A DNA stretch of 64,000 nt. It comes from Streptomyces aurantiacus JA 4570. Its GTDB lineage: Bacteria > Actinomycetota > Actinomycetes > Streptomycetales > Streptomycetaceae. The stretch lies in the NCBI RefSeq assembly GCF_000414115.1, contig NZ_AOPZ01000007.1, positions 1 through 64,000 on the forward strand, given 5' to 3'. The notes under the pieces are model-generated. The model had not been told where the DNA came from. It ran no database searches and saw only the letters and a list, made by a program, of their open reading frames with translations. The translations under genes and the position numbers were made by a program. Of the stretch, positions 19,758 through 28,109 are shown one piece after another (positions within the stretch are counted from its first letter, which is position 1; each line of letters opens with the position of its first letter).

Positions 19758-20558
19758 GTGCAAGCGGAGCCGGGGCCAATGGCCGGTTCTTTTCCTGAGG
19801 AGGGGCTCTCACGACGATTCTTGCGGGACGAGACACTGCTCGTCCTGGCGCTCTCGCTGGGCGCGAGCGGAGTGTCCGCGCTGATCAGCTTCATCGGCTC
19901 GGTCACCAGGCCGGGCGGTCTGAAGGATCAGGCGGCGACCCTCAACTCCTCCGCCGCGCCGGGGCGTCCCTGGCTCGATCTCGCGTGGCAGCTGTTCGGT
20001 ATCTCGACCGCCCTGGTGCCGGTGGCGCTGGTCGCGCACTTCCTGCTGCGCGAGGGTACGGGGCTGCGGGCCATCGGCTTCGACCGGAGCCGCCCCTGGC
20101 CGGACCTCGGCCGGGGGGCGGTGGTGGCCGCGGGCATCGGCTCCACCGGTATCGCCTTCTATCTGGCGGCGCGCGGGCTCGGCTTCAACCTCACGGTGGT
20201 GCCGGAGGACCTGCCCGACGTGTGGTGGAAGTACCCCGTCCTCGTGCTCTCCGCGCTGCAGAACTCCGTGCTCGAGGAGGTGATCGTCGTCGGCTATCTG
20301 CTGCGCAGGCTGGACCAGTTGGGGTGGACGCCGATGGCGGCGCTGGCCGGGAGTTCGGTGCTGCGCGGCTCGTACCACCTGTACCAGGGCGTCGGCGGGT
20401 TCGTCGGCAACATGGCGATGGGGGTCGTCTTCGTGCTCCTGTACCGGCGGTGGGGGCGGGTCGGGCCGCTGGTGGTGGCCCATTCCCTGTTGGACATCGG
20501 GGCGTTCGTGGGTTACGCGCTGCTCGCGGGCAAGGTGGGGTGGCTGCCGACGGCGTGA
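19758..20558 (+). CDS. CPBP family intramembrane metalloprotease
   Basis: A 266-residue polytopic membrane protein with about seven to eight helices. The three conserved motifs of CPBP/CAAX (Abi) proteases are visible: EEVIVVGYLLRR (EExxxxxxxxRR, near residue 173), a histidine block RGSYHLYQG, and HSLLDIGAF near the C-terminus. Bacterial members act in protein maturation or self-immunity to peptides; the substrate here is unknown. The GTG start follows GGAGG. It converges with the PhzF gene, 25 bp between stops. Confidence 0.88.
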   Translation: MQAEPGPMAGSFPEEGLSRRFLRDETLLVLALSLGASGVSALISFIGSVTRPGGLKDQAATLNSSAAPGRPWLDLAWQLFGISTALVPVALVAHFLLREGTGLRAIGFDRSRPWPDLGRGAVVAAGIGSTGIAFYLAARGLGFNLTVVPEDLPDVWWKYPVLVLSALQNSVLEEVIVVGYLLRRLDQLGWTPMAALAGSSVLRGSYHLYQGVGGFVGNMAMGVVFVLLYRRWGRVGPLVVAHSLLDIGAFVGYALLAGKVGWLPTA

Positions 20559-20583
20559 CGCCCGCGAGCGTGTGCGGCCGCCG

Positions 20584-21411
20584 TCAGGCCAGCAGGTCGC
20601 CCTCGATGACGGTGACGGCTCGTCCGGTCAGGAGGGTGCGGTCGCCGCGGAGGTCCGTGCGGACGAGGCCGGAGCGGGGCGATGCCTGCAGGCCGGTCAG
20701 GTCGGTGCGGCCGAGACGCTCGGTCCAGAACGGGGCGAGCGCGGTGTGCGCGCTGCCGGTCACGGGGTCCTCGTCGATGCCGACGCCCGGGAAGAAGCCG
20801 CGCGAGACGAAGTCGTAGCCCCGGCTGGGGTCTTCGGCGAGCGCGGTCGCGATGACGCCGCGCTCGGAGTGCTGGGCGAGCGCCCGGTGGTCCGGCGTGA
20901 GCGCGCGCACCGTCTTCTCGTCGGGCAGCTCGACCAGCAGGTCGCCCAGGTGCGGGCCCGTGTCGTGGGCGGAGAGCGGCTGGGCGCCGAGGGCCTCGAC
21001 CGCGCCGGCCGGGAGTTCGGCCGGGGTGAGCGGGGCGGTCGGGAAGTCGAGGGTGAGGTCGCCGTTGTCGTGGGCCGTGGCGACGAGCACTCCGGCGCGG
21101 GTGGCGAAGCGCACGGGGCCGGCGGCGGCGCCGGTGGTGTGCAGGACGTGCGCGGTGGCCAGCGTGGCGTGGCCGCACAGGTCGACCTCGGTGGCGGGCG
21201 TGAACCAGCGCAGCGCCCAGTCCGCGTCGCCGCCGGCGGGCAGCGGGTGGGCGAAGGCGGTCTCGGCGTGGTTGACCTCCGTGGCCACGTGCTGGAGCCA
21301 GGTGTCGTCCGGGAAGGCGTCGAGAAGCACGACACCGGCCGGATTGCCGGTGAAGGGGCGCTCGGCGAAGGCGTCGACGATGCGGAGTCGCGTCCGCGGG
21401 TGTGTGGTCAT
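20584..21411 (-). CDS. PhzF family isomerase-like protein
   Basis: A 275-residue protein of the diaminopimelate epimerase-like PhzF fold in two halves: IVDAFAERPFTGNPAGVVLL at the N-terminus, the conserved acid in VNHAETAFA (near residue 46, equivalent to the catalytic Glu of PhzF), CGHATLATAHVL, and GIDEDPVTGSAHTALAPFW in the second half. Most PhzF homologs outside phenazine clusters are of unknown function, and no phenazine genes are near. The start at 21411 is seven nt after TAACGT on the minus strand and lacks a ribosome binding site, pointing to a leaderless transcript. Confidence 0.85.
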   Translation of the reverse strand: MTTHPRTRLRIVDAFAERPFTGNPAGVVLLDAFPDDTWLQHVATEVNHAETAFAHPLPAGGDADWALRWFTPATEVDLCGHATLATAHVLHTTGAAAGPVRFATRAGVLVATAHDNGDLTLDFPTAPLTPAELPAGAVEALGAQPLSAHDTGPHLGDLLVELPDEKTVRALTPDHRALAQHSERGVIATALAEDPSRGYDFVSRGFFPGVGIDEDPVTGSAHTALAPFWTERLGRTDLTGLQASPRSGLVRTDLRGDRTLLTGRAVTVIEGDLLA

Positions 21412-21543
21412 GGGGGAGACGTTAGGGAGCCACGATGCCTGGCTGCCAAGGCCAATTGGGATCGACTGGACTTGTCTGGTGGGTCGAGGTCCGCATTTGG
21501 CCATGGTGTGTACGCGGCTGTCGCTGCGTGCTGGGCATGGGCG

Positions 21544-22470
21544 CTACGGCGCGTTGGTGAAGGAGCGGCGGTAGGAGCGGGGCGGCACTCCCCGGCGGCG
21601 CACGAACTGTTCGCGCAGTACCGCGGCGCTCCCGTAGCCGACCCGGCGGGCGATCTCCTCGACCGGCAGGTCCGTGGTCTCCAGGAGCTCCTCGGCGCGG
21701 CTCAGCCGCAGGCCGCGGAGCCAGGCGTGCGGGGTGGTGCCGGTCGCGGCGGTGAAGCGGCGGGCGAAGGAGCGTTTGCTCATCATGGCGCGCCGGGCCA
21801 GTTCCGCGACGGGGAGCGGTTCGTGCAGGTGCTCGCGGGCCCAGGCGAGCACCTCGGCGAGGCGCTCGTCCTGGTGGTCCTCGGGGACCGGGGCCGCCAG
21901 GTACTGGGCCTGTCCGCCGTCGCGGTGGGCGGGCAGCACCATGTCGCGGGCGACGCCGTTGGCCATCGCGGCGCCGTACTCCCGCCGGAGCAGGTGGAGA
22001 CACATGTCGAAGCCCGCGGCGGCTCCCGCGCCCGTGATGACGCGTCCTTCGTCGATGTAGAGGGCGTCCGGTTCGACGGCGACGGCAGGGTGCCGGCGGG
22101 CCAGCAGTTCGGCGAACCGCCAGTGGGTGGTCGCCCGGCGGCCGTCGAGCAGTCCGGCGGCGGCGAGTGCGAACGTTCCGACACAGTGGGCCGCGACCAG
22201 CGAGCCCCGCTCGTGTGCGGCCGTCAACGCGTCGAGTACGGCGGGAGCAGGCGGAGTACGGAAATCCGTCCCTGGCAGGGCGATCAGCAGATCGGCGGAG
22301 GCCAGCCGATCCAGGCCGCACGGGACCGGTCCGGGCCGGTCGGTGCACAGGGCGAAGTCGAAGTCGGGCAACCCCACTCCGTGCTGGGCGAACACCTCGG
22401 TGACGACGCCGACGGCGAGCATGCCGGCTCCGGGCGGGACGTACGCGGCGACGTTCAGGAAGGGCGGCAC
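21544..22470 (-). CDS. GlxA-type transcriptional regulator (DJ-1/PfpI + AraC)
   Basis: A 308-residue regulator: an amidase-like DJ-1/PfpI domain (about 1-180, AAHCVGTFALAAAGLLDGRRAT with the nucleophile-elbow cysteine) joined to an AraC-type DNA-binding pair of helix-turn-helices (about 205-305, SKRSFARRFTAATGTTPHAW and VAARVGYGS-like EIARRVGYGSAAVLREQF). Start codons upstream of 22470 would place the operator-like repeats inside the coding region, so the GTG at 22470 is preferred although its binding site is weak. It is divergent from the MBL-fold gene and probably controls it. Confidence 0.82.
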   Translation of the reverse strand: MPPFLNVAAYVPPGAGMLAVGVVTEVFAQHGVGLPDFDFALCTDRPGPVPCGLDRLASADLLIALPGTDFRTPPAPAVLDALTAAHERGSLVAAHCVGTFALAAAGLLDGRRATTHWRFAELLARRHPAVAVEPDALYIDEGRVITGAGAAAGFDMCLHLLRREYGAAMANGVARDMVLPAHRDGGQAQYLAAPVPEDHQDERLAEVLAWAREHLHEPLPVAELARRAMMSKRSFARRFTAATGTTPHAWLRGLRLSRAEELLETTDLPVEEIARRVGYGSAAVLREQFVRRRGVPPRSYRRSFTNAP

Positions 22471-22476
22471 GAGGGC

Positions 22477-22528
22477 AGTGTGGCATGAGTGTGGCACGAA
22501 ACCTGCGATCAGTGGCATCAGTGCCACT
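22477..22528. promoter_or_regulatory. Candidate GlxA/AraC operator: direct and inverted repeats
   Basis: AGTGTGGCATG (22477-22487) is followed directly by AGTGTGGCACG (22488-22498), an 11-bp direct repeat that puts two half-sites on one face of the helix, as AraC-family proteins require. Thirteen bases on, AGTGGCA and its complement TGCCACT (22511-22528, 4-nt gap) carry the same GTGGCA core. All lie between the divergent regulator and MBL-fold genes. Confidence 0.6.
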
Positions 22529-22562
22529 CGTGATCGCCCGGCCGACCCGGAAAGCTGAGGGC

Positions 22563-23156
22563 ATGACAGACGCACCGCTCGGCCGCAGCGCCAAGTACAC
22601 GATCCTGACCACCGGTTACGTCGGCTCCACCGGCCCCGGGGTCGCCGCCACCGTCTCCTACGTGTCCGATGCCGGCCGCCACATGATCTTCGACCCGGGC
22701 ATGGTGGCCTCCCGCGACCACATCCTCGGCCCGCTCGCGGAACTGGGGCTCGGGCCCGACGACATCACCGACGTGGTGCTCAGCCACCACCACCCCGACA
22801 ACACCATGAACGTGGGCCTGTTCGGACGGGCCCGGGTGCATGACCACAAGGTGGAATACCTGGGCGACCAGTGGCGGAACCGGGACGCGGAGGGCTACGA
22901 ACTCACCTCGTCGCTACGGCTGATCCGCACCCCGGGGCACAGCTCCGAGGACATCACGCTGCTGGCGGGCACGGACTCGGGCGTGGTGGCGTTCGCGGGC
23001 GACCTGTGGTGGCACGCGGACGGACCGGCGGACGACCCCGTGGCCCCGGACCGCGAGGTCCTGCGCGCCTCCCGGCGTCGCGTGCTGGCCGCCGCCGACC
23101 TGATCGTCCCTGGCCACGGCGGCCCGTTCAAGGCCGACGGGGCCGCGCTGGTCTAG
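22563..23156 (+). CDS. MBL-fold metallo-hydrolase
   Basis: A 197-residue metallo-beta-lactamase-fold protein. Metal ligands are visible in LSHHHPDNTMN (near residue 80; the last position of the HxHxDH motif is Asn here), RTPGHSSED, GDLWWHADG and the terminal VPGHGGPF. The Asn replacement suggests one altered metal site, as in some MBLAC1-like proteins. Hydrolysis of a thioester or ester is likely but the substrate is not evident. It shares its upstream region with the GlxA regulator and its stop overlaps the convergent LysR gene by 4 bp. Confidence 0.83.
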   Translation: MTDAPLGRSAKYTILTTGYVGSTGPGVAATVSYVSDAGRHMIFDPGMVASRDHILGPLAELGLGPDDITDVVLSHHHPDNTMNVGLFGRARVHDHKVEYLGDQWRNRDAEGYELTSSLRLIRTPGHSSEDITLLAGTDSGVVAFAGDLWWHADGPADDPVAPDREVLRASRRRVLAAADLIVPGHGGPFKADGAALV

Positions 23157-24097
23157 GCGTCCGGCCCGCCTGCCGCCGTCCGTCGCCGTGGGTTTCCCGC
23201 CGCTGACGCCTGCTCCTGGAGGGCGTTGATCAGGGTCGCGAGCTGGGGGTGGTCGCGGCGGCGGCTGATCGTGGCGATGCCGATGTGCCGAGTCGGACCC
23301 GGCTCCTCGACCGGGACGGTGCGTACGCCCGGCACCTCCGGGGCCAGCGCGATGGAGGGGATCAGGGAGATCCCCATGCCCGCGGCGACGAGCGAGCACG
23401 CGAAGAAGTAGTCGGTCGTCGTGCCGCGCAGCTGCGGATCGAACCCGGCGCGCCCGGCGTAGCGCAGCAGGTACGCCTCTGTCTTGTGGCAGCCGAGCAC
23501 CCAGGGTTCGGCTGCCAGCTCGGCGATGTCGAGCGCGGCGCGGTCGGCCAGGCGATGGCCCTCGGGCAGCACGACGTGCAAGGGGTCTTCCAGGAGCGGG
23601 GTCCACTCCATGCCGGAGTTCTGGCTCACGTTTCCGGGCAGCGGGCCGTCGAAGTGGTAGGCGAGGGCGAGGTCCACCGCGCCCTGGCGGACCAGAGGCA
23701 GGCTGACTTCGGGCTCGCCCTCCCTGACGTGGAGCACCGTGTCGGGATGGGCTGCCGTCAGCCGGGCGAGGGCGCCGGGCAGCAGAAGCCTGCCGCCGCT
23801 GGTGAACGTGGCGATGGTGAGCTGCGAGCGGCCCGTGCTGAGCTGGTCGACCTGCTGTTGTGCGTGCGCGAGCTCCGCTGTGACCGACTCGGCTGCCTGG
23901 ACCATGATCCGGCCGGCCTGGGTGAGGGCGACCCCGCGTGTGCTGCGCGCCACGACCTGGGCGCCGAGGCTGCGCTCCAGGGCTGCCACGTGCTGGGAGA
24001 CGGCCGAGGGTGTGAGGTGGAGGGCCGCTGCCGCCTGGTTGAAGCTGCCGTGCTCCGCGACTGCCCGCAGGACGCGAAGGCGCTGCACATCGATCAA
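23153..24097 (-). CDS. LysR-family transcriptional regulator
   Basis: A 314-residue LysR regulator with the N-terminal winged helix (VQRLRVLRAVAEHGSFNQAA, then LTPSAVSQHVAALERSLG) and a C-terminal effector-binding domain (DLALAYHFDG; GMGISLIPSIAL). The TTG at 24097 gives the usual MIDVQRLRVL beginning; a GTG three codons in is an alternative. It is divergent from the epimerase and aldo-keto reductase pair, with a perfect LysR-like dyad in the 70-bp gap, so it most likely controls that pair and itself. Confidence 0.85.
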   Translation of the reverse strand: MIDVQRLRVLRAVAEHGSFNQAAAALHLTPSAVSQHVAALERSLGAQVVARSTRGVALTQAGRIMVQAAESVTAELAHAQQQVDQLSTGRSQLTIATFTSGGRLLLPGALARLTAAHPDTVLHVREGEPEVSLPLVRQGAVDLALAYHFDGPLPGNVSQNSGMEWTPLLEDPLHVVLPEGHRLADRAALDIAELAAEPWVLGCHKTEAYLLRYAGRAGFDPQLRGTTTDYFFACSLVAAGMGISLIPSIALAPEVPGVRTVPVEEPGPTRHIGIATISRRRDHPQLATLINALQEQASAAGNPRRRTAAGGPDA

Positions 24098-24099
24098 CA

Positions 24100-24113
24100 G
24101 TATTCCTTAATAC
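24100..24113. promoter_or_regulatory. LysR-type dyad GTATT-N4-AATAC
   Basis: GTATT-CCTT-AATAC is a perfect inverted repeat of the T-N11-A class and is strikingly AT-rich for this genome. It lies immediately before the LysR start codon and 55 bp before the divergent epimerase gene. Confidence 0.65.
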
Positions 24114-24167
24114 CCAGCCAGTAAGTGTGCACTTCTGCTGGTGACGTTAGATCCCCAGGATGGGGGC

Positions 24168-25109
24168 ATGCAAAGAATCTGCGTCATCGGCGGCAGCCGG
24201 TATGTCGGAAAGCTCCTGGTCCAGCGCCTGTTGGCCGCCGGGCACCAGGTCACGGTGATCAACCGCGGCTCCACCCCGCCACCGCCCGGTGTCGAGCACC
24301 TCGTCGCCGACCGCGACGACGAGACCGCCCTGACCGCCGCCCTCGGCTCCCGCACCTTCGACGCGGTCGTCGACCAGGTCTGCTACACCCCCGTGCAGGC
24401 CGCAATCGCCGCCCGCGCCTTCCGCGCCCGCACGGCTCGGTACGTCATGACGTCCACGATCGAGGTGTACGACCCGGCGACCGCCGCGCTGCCCGCCGTC
24501 CCGCACGGCACCCCCGTGCCGGAAGACGTCGTGGACCCCGCCGCCTGGCTGGTCCGGATGGACCTGCCCTGGCACGACGCGACGTACCTGGAATCCCACT
24601 ACGCCGAGGGCAAGCGCCAGGCGGAGGCCGTCCTCACCCGGGAGGGCGGGTTCGCCTTCGCCTCCGTGCGCAGCGCCCATGTACTCGGCGGCGGCGCGCG
24701 GGAGTTCACCGGCCGCCTGGCGCACTACACCGGGCGCATCGGCCGGGGCGCGGAGATCGCCGTGCACGCCGGGGCACTGCCCACAGTGTTCATCCACCAC
24801 GAAGAGCTGGCGGACCTGCTGCTGTGGGCGGCCGTGGCCACCGAATTCACCGGGCCCCTGAACGCGTGCTCCGACGAACTGCTCGACGTACGCGGTCTGG
24901 TCGCCGTCATCGCGGCGCGGACCGGCCGGGAACCCGTGTACCGGACCGTCGCCGCGGGAGAAGCGGCCTCGCCCTTCTCCTTCGACCGGCACTACGCCAT
25001 GAGCAACGCCCGCGCGAAGGACCTGGGCTTCGCCTTCTCCCGCACCACCGACTGGCTGCCCGGCGCCGTCGCCGAAGCCCTCGACGCCTCCACCGCCCAA
25101 GCCGCCTGA
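24168..25109 (+). CDS. NAD-dependent epimerase/dehydratase family protein
   Basis: A 313-residue extended-SDR protein. The nucleotide motif GGSRYVGKLLVQRL opens the sequence, and YxxxK is present in ESHYAEGKRQAE (near residue 144-148). The C-terminal half binds the substrate, usually a nucleotide sugar or a ribose/isoflavone-like ring. CAGGAT followed by GGGGGC before the ATG could be either a poor ribosome site or a leaderless -10. It is followed 14 bp later by an aldo-keto reductase gene, so the two likely act on the same small molecule under the divergent LysR regulator. Confidence 0.84.
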   Translation: MQRICVIGGSRYVGKLLVQRLLAAGHQVTVINRGSTPPPPGVEHLVADRDDETALTAALGSRTFDAVVDQVCYTPVQAAIAARAFRARTARYVMTSTIEVYDPATAALPAVPHGTPVPEDVVDPAAWLVRMDLPWHDATYLESHYAEGKRQAEAVLTREGGFAFASVRSAHVLGGGAREFTGRLAHYTGRIGRGAEIAVHAGALPTVFIHHEELADLLLWAAVATEFTGPLNACSDELLDVRGLVAVIAARTGREPVYRTVAAGEAASPFSFDRHYAMSNARAKDLGFAFSRTTDWLPGAVAEALDASTAQAA

Positions 25110-25123
25110 GGAGCTGCCCCGCC

Positions 25124-26008
25124 ATGCAGTACCGCACCATCGGGAACACCACCGTCAGCGCCGTCGGCCTGGGCGCCATGCCGCTGTCCATCGAGGGACG
25201 ACCGGACGAGGAGCGGGCCGTCGCCACCGTCCACGCCGCCCTCGACGCGGGCGTCACGCTCATCGACACCGCCGACAGCTACCACTGGCACGCCGGCGAG
25301 AGGGGTCACAACGAACTCCTCGTCGCCCGCGCCCTCGCCCGCTACGGCGGCGACACCTCCGGCGTCCTCGTCGCCACCAAGGGCGGCCGCGGACGGCCCG
25401 GCGACGGCAGCTGGACGGTCACCGGCACCCCCGCACACCTCAAGCGGGCGGCCGAGGCGTCCCGGAAGCGACTGGGCGTCGAGGCCATCGGCCTCTACCA
25501 ACTGCACAAGCCGGACCCGGCCGTGCCCTGGGCCGACTCCGTCGGCGCGCTGCGCGAACTGCTCGACGCCGGCACGATCCGCGCCGCCGGGATCTCCAAC
25601 GTCGACACCGCCCGGATCCGTGAGGCGCACGCGATCCTCGGCGACGGGCTCGTCTCCGTCCAGAACCAGTACTCACCCGCCGTGCGCGGCAGCGAGCCCG
25701 AACTGCGGCTGAGTACGGAGCTGGGCCTGGCCTTCCTGCCCTGGAGCCCGCTGGGCGGCATCGCCCGCAGTTCCCTCGACGGACCCTCGGGCCCGACCTC
25801 CGCGGGCACCGCCTTCCACCGCGTCGCGGCCGAGCGCGGCGTCAGCCCGCAGCAGATCGCCCTGGCATGGCTGCTCACCCGCTCCCCGGCAATGATCCCG
25901 GTGCCGGGAGCGAGCCGCCCGGCATCCATCCAGGACTCGGCCCGGGCCGCCGGACTCGAGCTGAGCCCGGCGGAGCTGGCGCGGCTCGACGCCGTGCCGC
26001 CGAGCTGA
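25124..26008 (+). CDS. Aldo/keto reductase
   Basis: A 294-residue NADPH-dependent reductase with the full catalytic tetrad: Asp and Tyr in IDTADSYHWHAGE, Lys in VLVATKGG and His in LYQLHKPDP. The C-terminal cofactor motif VPGASRPASIQDSA is also present. CTGAGGAGC lies before the ATG. The gene forms an operon with the upstream epimerase-like gene and converges with a kinase gene 7 bp later. The physiological carbonyl substrate is unknown. Confidence 0.9.
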   Translation: MQYRTIGNTTVSAVGLGAMPLSIEGRPDEERAVATVHAALDAGVTLIDTADSYHWHAGERGHNELLVARALARYGGDTSGVLVATKGGRGRPGDGSWTVTGTPAHLKRAAEASRKRLGVEAIGLYQLHKPDPAVPWADSVGALRELLDAGTIRAAGISNVDTARIREAHAILGDGLVSVQNQYSPAVRGSEPELRLSTELGLAFLPWSPLGGIARSSLDGPSGPTSAGTAFHRVAAERGVSPQQIALAWLLTRSPAMIPVPGASRPASIQDSARAAGLELSPAELARLDAVPPS

Positions 26009-26015
26009 CGGGCTC

Positions 26016-26537
26016 TCAGCCCTCGACGGCCTCCGCGATGCGCAGAGCGGCCTGGGCGGGCGTGAGGTGCGTGGTGTCGACGACCTCGGCCTCGGCGTGC
26101 AGCCACGTGCGGGCCGCCTCGGCGTAGGGCTCGAGGTAGCGGAGGCGGAAGGGGGAGGGGCCAAGAAGAGTGTCGCCCTCGATACGCCCGCGGAGGGTGT
26201 CCTGGTCCGCGTGGAGGACGAAGTGCCGTACCGGGATGGCGTGTTGGGCGAGGCCGGCGCTGATCTCGCGCCAGTACTGCTCGACCAGGACCGTCATGGG
26301 CATCACCAGGGTGCCGCCGGTGTAGTCGAGTACGCGGCGGGCGGTCTCGACGACGAGCGGCCGCCACGGCGGCCAGTGCTGGAAGTTGTCCGTTCCCGGC
26401 AGCCCGGGCGTGATGTCCATGAGCGTCTCGCCGACCTTCTCGGCGTCGAACACCCGTGAATCCGGGATCAGTTGCTGCACGAGTGGGCTGGTCGTCGTCT
26501 TGCCCGCGCCGTGGGTGCCGTTGAGCCATACGATCAT
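26016..26537 (-). CDS. TmrB-like P-loop nucleotide kinase-fold protein
   Basis: A 173-residue ATP-binding protein starting MIVWLNGTHGAGKTTTS (Walker A). The overall pattern (FDAEKVGETLMDITPG, FQHWPPWRPLV, GGTLVMPMTVLVEQYWREI) resembles the Bacillus tunicamycin-resistance protein TmrB, which binds the antibiotic, and other small P-loop kinases. Resistance, or phosphorylation of a small molecule, is possible but unproven. On the minus strand TAGCGT stands seven nt before the ATG without a ribosome binding site, indicating a leaderless mRNA. Confidence 0.78.
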   Translation of the reverse strand: MIVWLNGTHGAGKTTTSPLVQQLIPDSRVFDAEKVGETLMDITPGLPGTDNFQHWPPWRPLVVETARRVLDYTGGTLVMPMTVLVEQYWREISAGLAQHAIPVRHFVLHADQDTLRGRIEGDTLLGPSPFRLRYLEPYAEAARTWLHAEAEVVDTTHLTPAQAALRIAEAVEG

Positions 26538-26656
26538 GCGCCCGACGCTAGCGGTGTGCGGGCCGGGGCCGGGGGCCGGGTGCCCGCAGTCTCGCTGAAG
26601 GTCTCGGCGGTGTCAGATCCGCGCTGTCGGCCCGGGGCTTGTCAGCCGAACAGTTC

Positions 26657-26699
26657 CGATATATCGTTGAAGCATCGCGACTGATCAAGACTGATCATT
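26657..26699. promoter_or_regulatory. PadR operator-like palindrome and direct repeats
   Basis: CGATATATCG (26657-26666) is a perfect 10-bp palindrome and is very AT-rich for the genome. It is followed by two copies of GACTGATCA at a 10-bp spacing (26680-26699). They lie about 70-100 bp before the padR start and are good autoregulation sites. Confidence 0.5.
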
Positions 26700-26760
26700 C
26701 AGGGCTGATCCGAGGTCGCGAAAGTTCCTCGACGGAACGACGAAGGCGCAGACGAAAGGG

Positions 26761-27399
26761 ATGATCGACATGCGTTCCCACGGTTTTGAACACGAGCACA
26801 GGCACGGCCACGGACGCGGGCGCGGCCCGTACGGACCCGGTCCCGAGGGCCGGGGCGGTTTCGAAGGGCGGCGCGCGGCGTTCGGACCCTTCGGGCCCGG
26901 CTTCGGCGGCGGCGGCCCTTGGGGCGGCGGTCGCGGTGGCCGGGGCGGTCCCCGGGGCAGGGCGCGGCGCGGCGACGTACGAGCGTCGATCCTGGCCCTC
27001 CTGAAGGACCGGCCGATGCACGGCTACGAGATGATCCAGGAGATCGCCGAGCGCAGCGGCGGGGCGTGGAAGCCCAGCCCCGGCTCGGTCTACCCGACCC
27101 TGCAGCTCCTGGAGGACGAGGGCCTGATCACCAGCGAGAGCGAGGGCGGCAAGAAGCTCTTCTCGCTCACCGACTCCGGCCGCGAAGCGGCGGACGAGGG
27201 TCCGGACGCGCCCTGGGAAGAGGCCGGGCGCGGGGTCGACTGGGAGGCGCTGACCGAGATCCGGCAGGCCGGCTTCGGTCTGATGGAGGCGTTCGGCCAG
27301 GTCTGGAAGACCGGCTCCAAGGAGCAGCGCGAGAAGGCGCTCACGGTCATCAACGACGCCCGCAAGAAGCTGTATCTGATCCTCGCCGATGAGGACTGA
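26761..27399 (+). CDS. PadR-family transcriptional regulator with Gly/His-rich N-terminus
   Basis: A 212-residue regulator. Residues 1-70 are disordered and rich in Gly, Arg and His (FEHEHRHGHGRGRG; a histidine cluster that might bind metal). Residues about 72-145 form the PadR winged helix (ASILALLKDRPMHGYEMIQE, PSPGSVYPTLQLLEDEGLI), and a C-terminal dimerisation helix follows. AAAGGG precedes the ATG. No divergent target is adjacent, so it may control itself or distant genes. Confidence 0.87.
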   Translation: MIDMRSHGFEHEHRHGHGRGRGPYGPGPEGRGGFEGRRAAFGPFGPGFGGGGPWGGGRGGRGGPRGRARRGDVRASILALLKDRPMHGYEMIQEIAERSGGAWKPSPGSVYPTLQLLEDEGLITSESEGGKKLFSLTDSGREAADEGPDAPWEEAGRGVDWEALTEIRQAGFGLMEAFGQVWKTGSKEQREKALTVINDARKKLYLILADED

Positions 27400-27431
27400 G
27401 GTGGTGCGGGCTCACCGCCCGCACCGCCGCT

Positions 27432-27498
27432 GAGGCGCCTCGCGCGAAACGCGCGGGGCGCCTCGCTGCCGTACGGGCGCCTGCCCCCCCCCGGGCAG
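27432..27498. terminator. Pair of hairpins between convergent genes
   Basis: A 15-bp stem (27432-27446 with 27450-27464, one G-T pair, loop AAA) is followed by CTGCCC/GGGCAG around a run of C (27481-27498). They fill the gap between the padR stop and the stop of the opposing SRPBCC gene and probably terminate from both sides. Confidence 0.7.
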
Positions 27499-27523
27499 AC
27501 GACGGGGGTTCGGAAACCGGCGC

Positions 27524-27952
27524 TCAGGTCACCAGGGTGCCCAGCTTGCGGAGCGACTCCTTCATGGCTGCCGTCGCCGAGTCCTTGAGCTTGCCCGCCA
27601 TGAGCGACACCGCGGCGCCGGTGAACTCGCCGTCCGTGCGGATCGTCGTCGCGCCGCCGTCGGGTTCGAGCGTGTAGCGGGTGCCGACGTCGACGCCCAT
27701 CGGGCCCTTGCCCTTGATGGCGAACGTACGGGCGGGCTCCAGTTCCACGATCGTCCAGGCGACCTCGGCCGGGAAACCCATGAGCTTCATGTTCTCCGTG
27801 AAGGTACCGCCCACTTCGAGCGCCGCGGGGCCGCCCTTCGGGAAGCTGGTGTGCGTGGTGTTCCACTCCCCGTACGAGGAGAAGTCGATGAGCCGCGCCC
27901 AGACCTTCTCCGCCGGTGCCTCGATGCGTGCCTCCGCGCTGACTTCGGCCAA
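27524..27952 (-). CDS. SRPBCC (START-like) family protein
   Basis: A 142-residue single-domain protein of the SRPBCC fold: VSAEARIEAPAEKVWARLID at the N-terminus, GEWNTTHTSF, and a long C-terminal helix (KLKDSATAAMKESLRKLG). The fold forms a hydrophobic cavity for lipids or polyketides; several Streptomyces members are hypothetical. The TTG at 27952 has AAGGGG at a normal distance, while a GTG at 27961 is too close to it, so the shorter form is given. It is divergent from the methyltransferase gene. Confidence 0.78.
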   Translation of the reverse strand: MAEVSAEARIEAPAEKVWARLIDFSSYGEWNTTHTSFPKGGPAALEVGGTFTENMKLMGFPAEVAWTIVELEPARTFAIKGKGPMGVDVGTRYTLEPDGGATTIRTDGEFTGAAVSLMAGKLKDSATAAMKESLRKLGTLVT

Positions 27953-28109
27953 TGCGACCACCCCTTCTCGTCGGGTGCTGCGGCGGGCGCGCAGCCACGG
28001 TGTCGCGGAACGTATCCGTGGGATGCGGAACATTCAATACTGATGAGCCGTCAGATCTGTGCGGCCGGGTAGGGTTGGCTTCTTTGCCGTGAGCGTGGGA
28101 AGGCTCTTG

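Noticed and set aside
20584..21411. Part of a phenazine biosynthesis cluster because of PhzF
   Set aside because: No other phz genes nearby; PhzF-fold proteins are common outside such clusters.
26636..26650. TTGTCAGCC upstream of the padR gene as a fifth damage promoter
   Set aside because: The GTG end of the first box is missing and no TAnnnT follows at eight bases.
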